A stretch of DNA of 64,000 bases from JAPPLB01 sp965208945 (GCA_965208945.1 OZ242366.1:3720001-3784000), one strand, 5' to 3'; shown: positions 1 through 10,008, counted from the first letter of the stretch. The notes: generated by a model from the letters alone, not told the origin. Program-made: numbers and translations.

Positions 1-377
1 ATGAGGGGAATCCGGTCGATCAGATCGTGCTTCCAATGAGGTGTGAATGTCTCGATCGTTTTCTGGTTCTTGATTTCTCGTTTGTACATCACGACATTGA
101 GAAAAAGCACTTTCCACAACCCCTCGATGTAGGGACTATGGGGGTCACCTTCCTCGTCGGAAAAACGGTGGTGTTTACGATGCACTGCGGCCCACTCGCG
201 CGGCTTGATCCCGGTCGCCAGCGCCAGTTCCAGATGCATCAGAAAAGCAACGAACGGATGGAGCTTGAGTCCTTCATGGGTTACCGTTCGATGAAGGTAG
301 ATCGTTGTGCAAAAGCTGGAGATCTGTGCGATGACGAAAGCCGCAAAGATGCACCATAGTGCGATCGATAGCATCAT
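1..377 (-). CDS. Fatty acid desaturase (acyl-CoA/acyl-lipid delta-9 type), partial
   Basis: The gene starts at the ATG at 377 and runs off the left edge, so only the first 125 residues are visible. The histidine boxes of membrane di-iron desaturases are present: HRTVTH at residues 29-34 and HRKHH at 66-70, followed by FSD and DPHSPY. The N-terminus is hydrophobic (residues 3-25), as expected of a membrane enzyme that inserts a double bond into fatty acyl chains. A second ATG lies directly after the first; GAGGA sits about 4 bases upstream as a ribosome site. The third histidine box lies outside the window, so completeness cannot be judged. A dispersed element lies about 130 bp upstream. Confidence 0.9.
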   Translation of the reverse strand, partial: MMLSIALWCIFAAFVIAQISSFCTTIYLHRTVTHEGLKLHPFVAFLMHLELALATGIKPREWAAVHRKHHRFSDEEGDPHSPYIEGLWKVLFLNVVMYKREIKNQKTIETFTPHWKHDLIDRIPL

Positions 378-508
378 TATTTCCTCGACTCGGGGTTGTG
401 GCGACCGGAGGAGGGAACCGTTACGAAAACGGCTGACTTGGGCAGGTCAGGACTCCCCACATACCCGTATAATCCTATCATGGACCAGCCTGGAGATGGG
501 ATGTCCGC

Positions 509-690
509 TAGCCTGCATTTCTCACCACCCGACGGTCGAAGCACGCGATACGACCGCCAGGACTTCGTTGCGCTTGCTTGCCGTGCTCAACGTACGGTTC
601 AAGTACGCCTGCGCGCGCCAAGCGGCGCGCGCCTCGTCCTGACGGCCCTCTCACGCACTTCGCCTCGCCGCGTGGTGAGAAATGCAGGCT
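509..690. repeat. Dispersed terminal-inverted-repeat element, class A, copy 1
   Basis: Full-length class A copy. The left end reads TAGCCTGCATTTCTCACCAC and the right end is its inverse, ending GCAGGCT. The interior carries the family's CGTAC-N7-GTACG hairpin. No convincing protein is encoded; the open frames here recur wherever the element occurs. Confidence 0.9.
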
Positions 691-883
691 TGCCCTGAGA
701 ACCGTACACGACACCGCTTTTTTGCGATGGCCACTCCGTTCATATCGCGCCAGTTTGTCCTGCGAACCTGCCCAGCGGAAAACTGTGGCTACGAGCATCC
801 TGCATAAGGGGTTCGACATTTCCTCGACCGCCGGACGTCTGCTCCGACCTACGCCCTGAAGGCCGGGGCAAACAACGACCAAG

Positions 884-1654
884 TCAGATTCCTTTCGCCA
901 GAAAACCGCCGTCTACGGGGATCGTCACACCCGTGACGAATTTCGCTGAGTCCGATGCCAGGAATACCACGGCACCGACCATCTCATCGAGGGTTCCGAT
1001 CCGGCCCATGGGCGTACGACGGATGATCGCTTCCATGCGCTCCGGAATATCAAGCACCTTGGTATTCATCGGTGTTCGGAACACGCCGGGAGCCACCGCG
1101 TTCACACGCACGCCGTGGGGCGCCCACTCCGTGGCAAGCGTCTCGGTGAGCATCTTGACACCTGCCTTGCTGCAGTTATAGGCGCAAACCTGAGCGAAAC
1201 TCACGAAGCTGGTCATCGATGCCGTATTGATAATGACACCCGAGCCCTGCTTGATCATCTGGCGTCCGAAAATCTGGTTGGCGCGGAAGCTCCCGTTGAG
1301 GTTGATGTCGATGATGCGGGTCCATTCTTCTTCCGGCACCTCAACGGACGGCTCTTTCTTGAGCACTCCCGCCGTGACCAAGGCCACATCCACTCGGCCG
1401 AACTCGGCGACCACGCGGTCACGCAGGTTTTCAAGTGAGGCCCGGTTTTGAACGTCTGAAGTGATCGCCAGTGTTTTTGATCCCAGTGATTGCAGTTCCT
1501 CTGCGACGGCATGGACCATGTCCTCTCGTCGGCTGCTCGCTACAACCGTAGCCCCCGACCGAGCGAGGCCGAGCGCGACCGCGTGTCCGATGCCCGTCGT
1601 GCCGCCTACGACAACCGCGATCTTGCCTGTGAGATCAAAAAGAGCTTCTGACAA
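884..1654 (-). CDS. SDR-family NAD(P)-dependent oxidoreductase
   Basis: A 256-residue classical short-chain dehydrogenase/reductase. The nucleotide-binding glycine motif GGTTGIG is at residues 17-23 and the catalytic Ser146, Tyr159 and Lys163 (YNCSK) are in place. The usual NNAG is replaced by VTAG at 93-96. The C-terminal VTGVTIPVDGGF segment is typical of the 2-deoxy-gluconate 3-dehydrogenase/gluconate 5-dehydrogenase-like branch, but the substrate cannot be read from sequence. The start codon is TTG, supported by a strong GAGGTGA ribosome site ending about 5 bases upstream. It is transcribed alone and divergently from the PHP-domain gene. Confidence 0.9.
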   Translation of the reverse strand: MSEALFDLTGKIAVVVGGTTGIGHAVALGLARSGATVVASSRREDMVHAVAEELQSLGSKTLAITSDVQNRASLENLRDRVVAEFGRVDVALVTAGVLKKEPSVEVPEEEWTRIIDINLNGSFRANQIFGRQMIKQGSGVIINTASMTSFVSFAQVCAYNCSKAGVKMLTETLATEWAPHGVRVNAVAPGVFRTPMNTKVLDIPERMEAIIRRTPMGRIGTLDEMVGAVVFLASDSAKFVTGVTIPVDGGFLAKGI

Positions 1655-1891
1655 GGAATCACCTCAAAGCCGGCAAACGCACCATTATAGATCGATGGCG
1701 ATCCTTGCAAGGCTCAACGGAAAACAAGAGGAGGGAGCCATACCCCGCCCATCCGTCCATTGGGAGAAAGATGGAGCCTCACTCGATCTTGGATTAGGGG
1801 ACGGTTTGCTATGCGCCTTTGCAACGACCTGCTCAACAAATGCAATGGACTCTTCTAGACTATAGGAGTACATCTCTGCCCGAGGTCACTC

Positions 1892-4402
1892 ATGAAAATC
1901 CGACTCGTTGTCATTCTTTCCTTCTGCATCCTTTTCGTCTGGGGACTCACCGCCGAGCGTGACCGTGTCGAAGCCCTCGAAATCGGCCGCCACAACACCG
2001 AGCAGATGCCCAAGGGCAAGGAAGCCGACGGCCTGCCGAACGACTTCATCCTGCGCAACAACAAGATCCATGCACTCGTCTCCGGCGCGCAGCCCTTCCG
2101 TCGCGCCAATATGACCACCGAGTACGCTTTCGTCCTTCAGGGGTGCCTCTTCGACCTCGACTTGCGCGGCGAGGACAATGACCAGCTCACCGCTTTCCGT
2201 CCCGGCGGAGAAGGCGGTTATATGTCATTTGTCAGGATCGCCGATGACGGGTCCGGCAGCGGTACGGCCGTCATCGAAGCCGTCCGTACCGCTGCAAAAG
2301 ACGATGGTCTCTACACCCGGCACGAGTATCGACTGGAGCAGGATTGGCAATATCTGCTGGTCTCCTCGACGTATCGCAACGAATCGCAGGAAGCGAAGAC
2401 CATCACTCCCTCGCCTGTCTGGAAGGGGCTGGACGGCGAGCAGTCCGTCGGCAACATTCGTGTGGGCGACAGCATTGACCCGTTTGACAAACGGGGATAC
2501 GCTGTCGGACCCGTCAAGGGTACGACGCTCATCGACGAGCTGGCGCTCGAACCCGGAGAAGAAAAGACTTTCCAGGTCCGCATCGCCGTGGCGGATTCAC
2601 CCCTTGCCGCGTACGGTGTCCTCGCCGCCGCCGAAGGCCCGACAGGTGAAGTATCGGGAACTGCAAAGGATTCGGACGGTCAGCCGGCGGTCCACGCGTC
2701 GCTGATGGTCGGCATCGCCGACACGCGAATCCCTCACTATCCAGACGCGGAGGGCCGCTTCTCATTCCGGCTTCCCACCGGCAATCACAAGGTCAAGTTC
2801 GAGGACATCGGCCGCGGCCCGGTTGAGAAAGAGGTTTCAGTAAAACGAAACAGCGCTGCTCAGTTGGACTTCACCGTCTCGAAGGCCTCCACTGTGAAGG
2901 TCGCGATCAAGGACGCCGACGGCCGCCCGTCGCCGGGCAAAGTCCAGTTCATCGGCATCGACGGCACCACGACCCCCAATTTCGGGACCGACTACCGCGC
3001 TCACGGCGGCAACCATCAATACCAGACACACGACGGCCGAGTCACACAACAAGTCCCTCCAGGCAAGTACCTGCTTCGCGTTACCCTCGGTCCCGAGCAC
3101 GACCTCGTCGAAAGGCGGATCGAAGTCGCCAGGGAGCAGACACTCGCGGTCGAAGCCACCCTCCGGCGCGCCGTCGACACCAAGGGATGGATCAGCACCG
3201 ACTATCACGCACACTCGACGCCCAGCGGCGACAACTACTGCAACACCAATGACCGCATCATCAACCTGGCCGCCGAGCACATAGAGTTCGCCCCCACCAC
3301 CGAGCACCAACGCCTGTACGACTGGGAGCCGTACATCGACCGGTTGGGCTTGAGCAGACGCATCAAGACGGTCCCCGGCATCGAGCTGACCGGCAGCGGA
3401 CAACACTTCAACGCCTTCCCGTTTGTCCCTGATCCACTGTCACAGAACGGTGGGGCACCGCTGTGGACCTACGACCCGCGCATCAACGCCATCGTGCTTC
3501 GCAACTGGGGCACACCGTCTCTCGCCGCCGGCTCCCGCATCGATACCCTCGCGAATGCCAGGAATCGAGTGGAGCCTTTCGGCGGCGGTCCGGACCGCTG
3601 GGTGCAGGCCAACCACCCCAATGTCGGCAATGTATTCTTCGACCGCGACCAGGACGGGAACCGCGACGGCGGCTTCGTCGGATTTGAGGAACTGATTGAC
3701 GGCGCCGAAGTTTGGAGCGATGAGATTCTGAATCTCAGCCCCACCTACGCGGGCAGTCGAGGCGCCAACCGCACTTTCGGCTGGCTGCAAATGCTCAACC
3801 AGGGACGGCACGTCTGGTGCGTGGCGGTCAGTGATGCCCATCGTGTCTTCGGCAATGGTGTGGGGGGCTGGCGGACGTATGTGCCCAGCTCAACGGATCG
3901 GCCCGGTGACATCGACCACGCCGAGATTATTCGCAACTCCAAGGCAGGCCGCATGATGATCACCAACGGCCCCTTCCTCAAAGTGACCACTGCCGAAGGA
4001 CTGCCCATCGGTTCTACCGTCGTGAGCGCCGGCTTCATCGACCTTAAAATCCAGGTCCAGACGCCCAATTGGTTGGAAATCGACCGCGTACAAGTCCTCG
4101 TCAGCGGTCGCCAGCCCGAGCAGTACAACTTCCGCAAAGACGTGAACCCCGGTATGTTCAGTGACGGAACGGTGAGGTTCGATGAGATCATCCGTGTGAT
4201 GCTCCAGCGGGACGAGCATCTGATCGTGGTGGCGACGGGTGAGAACTCGAACCTTGAAAAGGGCTGGGGTCTCAACCCCTACGGCCAGATGCACCCGGTC
4301 GCCTACACCAACCCGATCTACGTGGATGTCGACCACAACGGTTTCCAAGCCAACGGCGACACCCTGGGGCATCCCCTCATGACCGCTCCCAGGGCCGATT
4401 AG
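1892..4402 (+). CDS. Secreted CehA/McbA-family PHP-domain metallohydrolase
   Basis: An 836-residue exported protein. Residues 1-21 form a signal peptide and GAGGTC precedes the ATG. The middle (about 250-420) has carboxypeptidase-regulatory-like beta-sandwich segments (GEVSGTAKDSDGQP, PDAEGRFSFRLPTG). From about residue 430 a PHP-type metal-binding domain follows: DYHAHSTPSGD, then EFAPTTEHQRLYDW and later VSDAHRV. Family members hydrolyse esters or amides with a metal centre; CehA and McbA act on the carbamate carbaryl, but related proteins are widespread with unknown substrates. The natural substrate here is unknown. The gene appears monocistronic. Confidence 0.85.
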   Translation: MKIRLVVILSFCILFVWGLTAERDRVEALEIGRHNTEQMPKGKEADGLPNDFILRNNKIHALVSGAQPFRRANMTTEYAFVLQGCLFDLDLRGEDNDQLTAFRPGGEGGYMSFVRIADDGSGSGTAVIEAVRTAAKDDGLYTRHEYRLEQDWQYLLVSSTYRNESQEAKTITPSPVWKGLDGEQSVGNIRVGDSIDPFDKRGYAVGPVKGTTLIDELALEPGEEKTFQVRIAVADSPLAAYGVLAAAEGPTGEVSGTAKDSDGQPAVHASLMVGIADTRIPHYPDAEGRFSFRLPTGNHKVKFEDIGRGPVEKEVSVKRNSAAQLDFTVSKASTVKVAIKDADGRPSPGKVQFIGIDGTTTPNFGTDYRAHGGNHQYQTHDGRVTQQVPPGKYLLRVTLGPEHDLVERRIEVAREQTLAVEATLRRAVDTKGWISTDYHAHSTPSGDNYCNTNDRIINLAAEHIEFAPTTEHQRLYDWEPYIDRLGLSRRIKTVPGIELTGSGQHFNAFPFVPDPLSQNGGAPLWTYDPRINAIVLRNWGTPSLAAGSRIDTLANARNRVEPFGGGPDRWVQANHPNVGNVFFDRDQDGNRDGGFVGFEELIDGAEVWSDEILNLSPTYAGSRGANRTFGWLQMLNQGRHVWCVAVSDAHRVFGNGVGGWRTYVPSSTDRPGDIDHAEIIRNSKAGRMMITNGPFLKVTTAEGLPIGSTVVSAGFIDLKIQVQTPNWLEIDRVQVLVSGRQPEQYNFRKDVNPGMFSDGTVRFDEIIRVMLQRDEHLIVVATGENSNLEKGWGLNPYGQMHPVAYTNPIYVDVDHNGFQANGDTLGHPLMTAPRAD

Positions 4403-4594
4403 GCGTTTCCCGCAAAGACGCCGGGGGCTACAAGGCTCACACAAAAATAAAGGGATGCTTCTGTTTGCTGCCGGTCTGCTGCGGAGCAGGGGTGGGCCTG
4501 ATGCAACCCGGTTTTTTTCAAGTTCAGGGTGCTTGACGTCTTTGCAAGAAACCCATTCGCTGCCGCCTGAATCTAACAAGTGGGAGGTGTTCCC

Positions 4595-5704
4595 ATGGTC
4601 ATCGGCGTACCGGCGGAAATCAAGAACGGGGAGACCCGCGCCGCACTTGTGCCCAGCGGTGTGAGGACCCTGCGTGAGTCCGGCCACGAGATTCTGATGC
4701 AGGCCGGGGCGGGTGAGGGCAGCTCGATCACCGACGACGAATACGCCCGTGCCGGGGCTATCCTCGTCGAGGCGGCCTCCGACGTCTGGGGCCAGGCCGA
4801 CATCGTCGTCAAGGTGAAAGAACCACAACCAAGCGAGGTTCGATATTTCCGACCGACTCTCACGTTGTTCACCTATCTCCATCTGGCGCCGTTGGAGCAA
4901 CTGACCCAGCAAATGCTTGACAGCGGCCTCACGGCCATTGCTTACGAGGCCGTCGCGGAGCCCGATGGCCGGCTCCCGCTGCTCGAACCCATGAGTGAAG
5001 TCGCGGGTCGTCTGGCACCGCAGGTCGGCTCGCAATATCTGGAACGGATCTGTCACGGCCGCGGCATATTGCTCGGAGGCGTTCCCGGTGTTCCGCCCGC
5101 CGAGGTGGTTGTCGTCGGCGGCGGTATCGTTGGGTCCAACGCGGCCCGGATCGCACTCAGCACCGGCTCAAAGGTCACCGTCATCGACAAGAATCTGCGC
5201 CGTCTTCGCGAACTCGACGATCGCTTCCAAGGGCGTGTCACGACGTTGGCTTCGAACTCCACCATTCTTGCCGAATCGCTCTTGCGGGCTGATCTGCTGA
5301 TCGGCGCCGTTTTGGTGCCGGGAGCATCCGCTCCGAAAGTCATTACCCGCGCCATGATCCAGGGCATGAAGAAGGGGTCGGTGTTTGTCGACGTAGCCAT
5401 CGATCAGGGAGGTTGCGCCGAGACGTCGCGACCGACGACGCATAGCGAGCCTGTCTATGAGGCGGCAGGAGTCCAACACTACTGTGTCCCGAACATCCCG
5501 GCTCTGGTTCCCAACACCTCCACATACGCTCTGACGAACGCTACGCTTCCCTATCTCCTTCTGCTCGCAGACCACGGAGTTGAAGAGGCCGTACGCCGCG
5601 ACGCCTCACTCCAAGCCGCGGTGAGCACCTATCGGGGCTCCTTGACCAGTCAAGCCGTCGCCCAGTCACAGGGCCGCCCATGGCAACCTCTCCCGGTACA
5701 TTAG
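4595..5704 (+). CDS. ald: Alanine dehydrogenase
   Basis: Catalyses reversible NAD-dependent deamination of L-alanine to pyruvate and ammonia. The product is 369 residues, close to the usual 370. It has the substrate-binding segments KVKEP and LHLAPL, a Rossmann core (VVVGGGIVGSNAARIA) and the family signature DVAIDQGGCAE. The ATG at 4595 is preferred over an in-frame GTG at 4580 because GGGAGGTG lies just before it. The stop codon TAG at 5702-5704 is formed by the first bases of a dispersed element. An alanine-type aminotransferase follows on the same strand, so the pair may connect alanine, pyruvate and ammonia. Confidence 0.95.
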   Translation: MVIGVPAEIKNGETRAALVPSGVRTLRESGHEILMQAGAGEGSSITDDEYARAGAILVEAASDVWGQADIVVKVKEPQPSEVRYFRPTLTLFTYLHLAPLEQLTQQMLDSGLTAIAYEAVAEPDGRLPLLEPMSEVAGRLAPQVGSQYLERICHGRGILLGGVPGVPPAEVVVVGGGIVGSNAARIALSTGSKVTVIDKNLRRLRELDDRFQGRVTTLASNSTILAESLLRADLLIGAVLVPGASAPKVITRAMIQGMKKGSVFVDVAIDQGGCAETSRPTTHSEPVYEAAGVQHYCVPNIPALVPNTSTYALTNATLPYLLLLADHGVEEAVRRDASLQAAVSTYRGSLTSQAVAQSQGRPWQPLPVH

Positions 5705-5906
5705 CCTGCATTTCTCACCACCCGACGGTAGAAGCACGCGATATGACCGCCAGGACTTCGTTGCGCTTACTTGCCGTGCTCAACGAACTGTTCAAGTACG
5801 CCTGTGCGCGCCAAGCGGCTCGCGCCTTTTTCCTCCGCCCGGCTTGCGCCTAGTCCTGACGGCCCTCTCACGCACTTCGCCTCGCCACGTGGTGAGAAAT
5901 GCAGGC
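5702..5906. repeat. Dispersed terminal-inverted-repeat element, copy 2 (class A/B hybrid)
   Basis: Begins TAGCCTGC within the ald stop codon and ends GAAATGCAGGC, 26 bp before the alaC start. The left two thirds match class A; a short segment (cgcctttttcctccgcc) typical of class B is spliced into the right third, making the copy 205 bp. The ald-alaC intergenic space is almost entirely this element. Confidence 0.9.
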
Positions 5907-5932
5907 CAGGTTTCTCTACACTGGAAATCAGC

Positions 5933-7120
5933 ATGGGCATTTTCAAAGACGAAGAGTTTTACCGCATCGGCAAGCTTCCGCCTTACGTATTCGCCGTCAT
6001 CAATGAGATGCGCGCCAAGGCGCGGGCGGCGCAGCTCGATGTCATCGACCTGGGGATGGGTAATCCCGATGGCGCCACTCCTCGGACCATCGTGTCGAAA
6101 CTGTCTGAAGCGGCCCGCAAAAAGGCCAATCATCGCTACTCGATGTCACGGGGCATACCGCGCCTTCGCGATGAGATCTGCAAGCGCTATCGGGCGAATT
6201 ACGACGTCGAGTTGGACCCCGAGAAAGAGGCCATCGTCACGATGGGCGCCAAGGACGCCCTGGCTCATTTACTCTTTGCGGTCATCGGTCCCGGCGACTC
6301 CGTCGTCGCACCGGACCCCTCCTATCCGATTCATCAATGGGGCATCGTCATGGCCGAGGGCCACGCCATCAATCTGCCTCTCCGTTCGCCGGACGACTTC
6401 CTGAACCGCATCGAGGACTGCTACAGGAAATCGATTCACCCGCCCAAGATGATCCTGTTGTCGTTCCCTCACAATCCCACTACGACGTGCGTCGAGCTGC
6501 CGTTTTTTGAACGGCTGGTCGAGATGGCCCACAGGCACGGCACGATGATCGTCCACGATTTCGCTTATGCCGACCTCTGCTTCGACGGATACAAGGCGCC
6601 GAGCCTGTTGCAGGCGGCGGGAGCAAAGGAAGTCGGTGTCGAGATCTTCTCGATGTCAAAAAGCTACAACATGGCCGGTTGGCGTGTGGGCTTCTGCCTG
6701 GGCAACCCGAAGATGATCGCCGCGTTGGGGCGCATAAAAAGCTACCTCGACTACGGTGTCTTTCAGCCCATCCAGATCGCTTCGATCATCGCGCTCCGGG
6801 AGTGCGAAGAGGAAACGAAAAAAATCTGCGATTCCTATCAGAGGCGGCGGGACGTGTTGGTCGCCGGCCTCCATCGCGCCGGTTGGATGGTCGAGCCCCC
6901 CCCGGCGACGATGTTTCTGTGGGCGAAGATCCCGGAACGTTACGAGTGGGCCGGTTCGCTCGAATTCTCCAAGCTCGTGCTGGAGAGAGCCCTCGTCGCA
7001 GTCTCTCCCGGCATTGGCTTCGGGCCGGAGGGCGAGGGGCATGTCCGTTTTGCGCTCGTGGAAAACGAGCACAGAACCAGGCAAGCGACAAGAGGGATCA
7101 AGAAGTTGTTCAAGGACTAA
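5933..7120 (+). CDS. alaC: Alanine/glutamate-type class I aminotransferase (AlaC-like)
   Basis: A 395-residue PLP-dependent fold type I aminotransferase that most resembles glutamate-pyruvate transaminase AlaC and LL-diaminopimelate-type enzymes. Seen are the N-terminal FYRIGKLPPYVFAVINE, the substrate-loop DLGMGNPDG, PHNPT, HDFAYADLCFDG and the PLP-lysine motif SMSKSYNMAGWRVGF. Longer in-frame extension upstream reads through the dispersed element and is not used. The ribosome site is weak (GGAAA about 7 bases upstream). Its place behind ald supports an alanine role, but exact amino-group partners are inferred. Confidence 0.85.
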   Translation: MGIFKDEEFYRIGKLPPYVFAVINEMRAKARAAQLDVIDLGMGNPDGATPRTIVSKLSEAARKKANHRYSMSRGIPRLRDEICKRYRANYDVELDPEKEAIVTMGAKDALAHLLFAVIGPGDSVVAPDPSYPIHQWGIVMAEGHAINLPLRSPDDFLNRIEDCYRKSIHPPKMILLSFPHNPTTTCVELPFFERLVEMAHRHGTMIVHDFAYADLCFDGYKAPSLLQAAGAKEVGVEIFSMSKSYNMAGWRVGFCLGNPKMIAALGRIKSYLDYGVFQPIQIASIIALRECEEETKKICDSYQRRRDVLVAGLHRAGWMVEPPPATMFLWAKIPERYEWAGSLEFSKLVLERALVAVSPGIGFGPEGEGHVRFALVENEHRTRQATRGIKKLFKD

Positions 7121-7237
7121 GTATGTTCCCGGCAAAGCCGCCAAGAGCCACAGAGCCCACCAATCATTCCGAGGAAGTCGAAGGCCGCCGGCGATGCGCC
7201 TTGCGCCGTGCTTGGCGGCTTCGCAACGACCGCTTTG

Positions 7238-8092
7238 CTAAGCCCCCGCTACGCAGGGGTTCCTCAGCTCCCCTACACCCTCCACCCTGATCACCACTTC
7301 GTCTCCGGGCTTCATGAAGATCGGGGGCTTGCGGGCGAAGCCGACTCCGGGGGGCGTTCCCGTCGACACGATGTCTCCCGGCAACAGGGTCATCACCGTT
7401 GACAGATACTCCACCAGTTCCGGGATCCGGAAGATCAACTGCTTCGTGCTCGAGTCCTGGAGCGTCCGTCCGTTCAAATCCAGGCTGATACGCAGATCGT
7501 GAGGGTCGCCGATTTCGTCTTTGCTGACGATGGACGGGCCCATCGGGCCGAAGGTGTCGAACGTCTTGCCGATCGTCCACTGAGACGTGGCGAGCTGATA
7601 GTCCCGCGCGCTTACATCATGGACGATGGTATAGCCGAACACGTACTCCTCCCATTTTCCCTGTGGGATGTTCCGTCCCTTTTTGCCGATGACAAAGGCG
7701 AACTCCGCCTCGTAGTCGACCTCATTGGACACCGACGGGATTTCGATCGCTTCGCCGGGTCCGATCACCGCGTTCGAATATTTGGTGAAAACCGTCGGCG
7801 TCGTCGGAACCTCCATACCCGATTCCTTGGCGTGGTCCAGGTAGTTCAACCCGATGCAAATGAACTTCGGCGGGTTGGGAATCGGCGCTTCGATCTTGAC
7901 CTTCGAGTGCAGCAAGACATCCCCTGGGCTTGCCAGCACTTCCCTTGCAAATCGGATCGCGGCATCACCAGCCCTCAAGAACGAGAGCACATCCGGATAA
8001 CCGCCCGGTCCCAGATCCGCCACTCCGTCTCCTACATCGAGTCCCGCCCGCGTGCTCCCGCCGTGGGTGAATGTAACCAGTTTCATCTGCAC
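7238..8092 (-). CDS. Fumarylacetoacetate hydrolase (FAH) family protein
   Basis: A 284-residue FAH-superfamily protein with the C-terminal catalytic domain. Metal-binding acidic residues are in DYEAEFAFVIG, preceded by FICIGLNYLDHAKESG, and followed by YTIVHDVSARDYQ and the GDIVSTGTPPGVG signature. Such enzymes hydrolyse or decarboxylate/isomerise diketo acids in aromatic or sugar-acid breakdown (ureidoglycolate lyase-like, HpaG-like). The exact reaction is not assignable. It converges on alaC. Confidence 0.9.
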   Translation of the reverse strand: MQMKLVTFTHGGSTRAGLDVGDGVADLGPGGYPDVLSFLRAGDAAIRFAREVLASPGDVLLHSKVKIEAPIPNPPKFICIGLNYLDHAKESGMEVPTTPTVFTKYSNAVIGPGEAIEIPSVSNEVDYEAEFAFVIGKKGRNIPQGKWEEYVFGYTIVHDVSARDYQLATSQWTIGKTFDTFGPMGPSIVSKDEIGDPHDLRISLDLNGRTLQDSSTKQLIFRIPELVEYLSTVMTLLPGDIVSTGTPPGVGFARKPPIFMKPGDEVVIRVEGVGELRNPCVAGA

Positions 8093-8200
8093 ACACCTTT
8101 CTCAAGCCATTCAGGAAATATCCCGACAAAGTTCTCCATCGTAGCGTTTGACGGCCTCCCTCGTCAGCCGCCGACCAAGCGCCCACGAGCGCCCTTGCAG

Positions 8201-9567
8201 TAGGCTGCATTTCTCACCACCCGACGGCCGGAACACACGAAAAAAGCCGTGATTCGTGAAAACCTTACCGGTCGTGTTGCCGGCGCGGGGGACGGCCGCC
8301 GCCCATGCCGCGCCATAGCCGCCCCATGCCGTCCCACGCCGCGCCACAACCCGCAGGAAAGCAGCGAGAAAAGCATAAAAGCCGTGATTCGTGATACCCC
8401 GGTTGCCACAGTGCTCGAGGACGCTTGATTGGCGGCAGGGGCTTATCCGAATCTTACCGACGAATTCCGAAGAATAGTGGGGAATTCCGAATCTTGAACC
8501 GAATCGGGATTCGGAAAAAGTCGTTATTTTTCTCTCGGGATTCAGAAAAACTCCTTTCCACTCGTTTACGCACCGCTTCGTACATCCCCCCTTGAAGCCT
8601 GCGGACCTGTCGCCTTCTCGCATCAGCGGTCTGCCGACGCGGAAAAAGGCCATGATTCGAAAAAAAGCCGTGTCTCGTGTCTGGTGAAAAGCATAAAGGC
8701 CGTGATTCTTGTCTCTTGTTTCGTGATTCGTGAACACCTTACCGGCCGCGTTGCCGGTGAGGACGGAGAGGGGACACTGGCTCAGGCGTAATATTTTTTG
8801 CTGAACAATGCCGAACAATCTTGAACAATCGTGAACAGGGAAGCAGCGGCTCGGGTCGCCCATGCCGCCCATGCCGCGCCATAGCCGCCCCATGCTGCGC
8901 CACAACGCGCAGGAAAGCAGCGACCGGGCGGCGTGCACGGTGTTCCAGACGGCGGTTTCTGATTGTGCGTCCCTTGTGCATCCACGGCGAAAAAAGCCGT
9001 ATTTCGTATTTCGTGTTTCGTGAAAACCTGAAAGGCCGCGGCTCGGGCGGCTCTTCTCTCCGCACCCGACTTGTTCCCGGCGGGCGCGGATGGGTTTTTT
9101 GTTCCCAACAACGGCGTCATCACTTTCAACCTAAACCGTCCCCCGACAGAAAAAAAGACTGAAGGGCTTCAGTACCAAGAGGCAACGATTCGACAAAGCC
9201 GTGCCTCGTGTCTCGTGTCTCGTGAAAACCGTTGGCCGCAGCTTGGGGTTGCTCTACCGGGAAACATCGGCGGCCGGTTAACCTTTTTCGTTGCTTACGT
9301 TTGCGCTACGGATCCGGCATCACGGGACCTGAGAAACGGCTCTTCTCTCCTGACGCCAAGCATACCGGAGCGGAAAAAGCAAGACTGAAGGGATTCAGTA
9401 CCAACAGGCACCAAACGAGCCACGGGAAAGGCCGTGATTCGTGACTCGTGATTCGTGAAAACCTTACAGGCCATGTTGCCGGCGCCTTTTTCCTCCGCCC
9501 GGCTCGCGGCGTGTCCTGACGGCCCTCTCACGCACTTCACCTCGCCGCGTGGTGAGACATGCAGGCC
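8201..9567. repeat. Repeat cluster bounded by class B element ends (about 1.4 kb, no gene)
   Basis: The region opens with a left terminus (TAGGCTGCATTTCTCACCAC at 8201) and closes with a right terminus (GTGGTGAGACATGCAGGCC ending at 9567), with no complete element between. Inside are several degenerate heptanucleotide tracts of GTGATTC/GTGTTTC type (near 8250, 8390, 8670, 8720, 9000, 9200, 9430). There is also a duplicated GC-rich tract of CATGCCG/CCATAG units at about 8305-8365 and 8860-8925. No frame shows protein-like composition or a known domain. It reads as an element expanded by internal duplication or nested insertions. Confidence 0.75.
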
Positions 9568-9685
9568 AAGACATCAACGCGACCGAGGCAGAGAAAGCGA
9601 AGCGATGGCGATGTTGTATAATCAGAGGGGTTCAGGTTGATGCGCCCGCCGGCCGGCGGGCTCCCTTGGAACACAGGCCGCAGTT

Positions 9686-9994
9686 ATGTACGCCATCATC
9701 GAGACGGGCGGGAAGCAGCACCCTGTCTCGCCCGGAGAAGAAGTCAAGGTCGAGAAGCTCGCGGGCGACGTGGGCTCGAGCGTCGAGTTCAAGGCGCTTG
9801 CGGTCTCGCCCGACGATGGAGACCTTGTTGCGGGCGCGCCGGCCAGTTCCGCGAAGGTAACGGGTACGATCAAGGCGCACGGCCGCGGCAAGAAGATCAT
9901 CGTGTACAAGTTCAAGCGCCGCAAGATGTACCGGCGCAAGAGCGGCCACCGGCAGGAATACACCCAAGTTAGGATCGACGAGATCTCAGTCTAG
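9686..9994 (+). CDS. rplU: 50S ribosomal protein L21
   Basis: A 102-residue L21 beginning MYAIIETGGKQ, with the characteristic C-terminal basic segment KFKRRKMYRRKSGHRQ and TQVRIDEI. It is a structural protein of the large ribosomal subunit that binds 23S rRNA. rpmA follows 14 bp later, the conserved L21-L27 operon order, with obgE downstream after an intervening dispersed element. Confidence 0.98.
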   Translation: MYAIIETGGKQHPVSPGEEVKVEKLAGDVGSSVEFKALAVSPDDGDLVAGAPASSAKVTGTIKAHGRGKKIIVYKFKRRKMYRRKSGHRQEYTQVRIDEISV

Positions 9995-10008
9995 CCGCGG
10001 GAACCATC

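Noticed and set aside
509..690. Open frames on both strands inside the dispersed elements, with recurring products such as those containing LHFSPPDGRS or PDGPLTHFASPRGEKC
   Set aside because: The same frames appear in every copy only because the DNA is repeated and GC-rich. They lack ribosome sites and domains, and indels between copies do not respect the frame.
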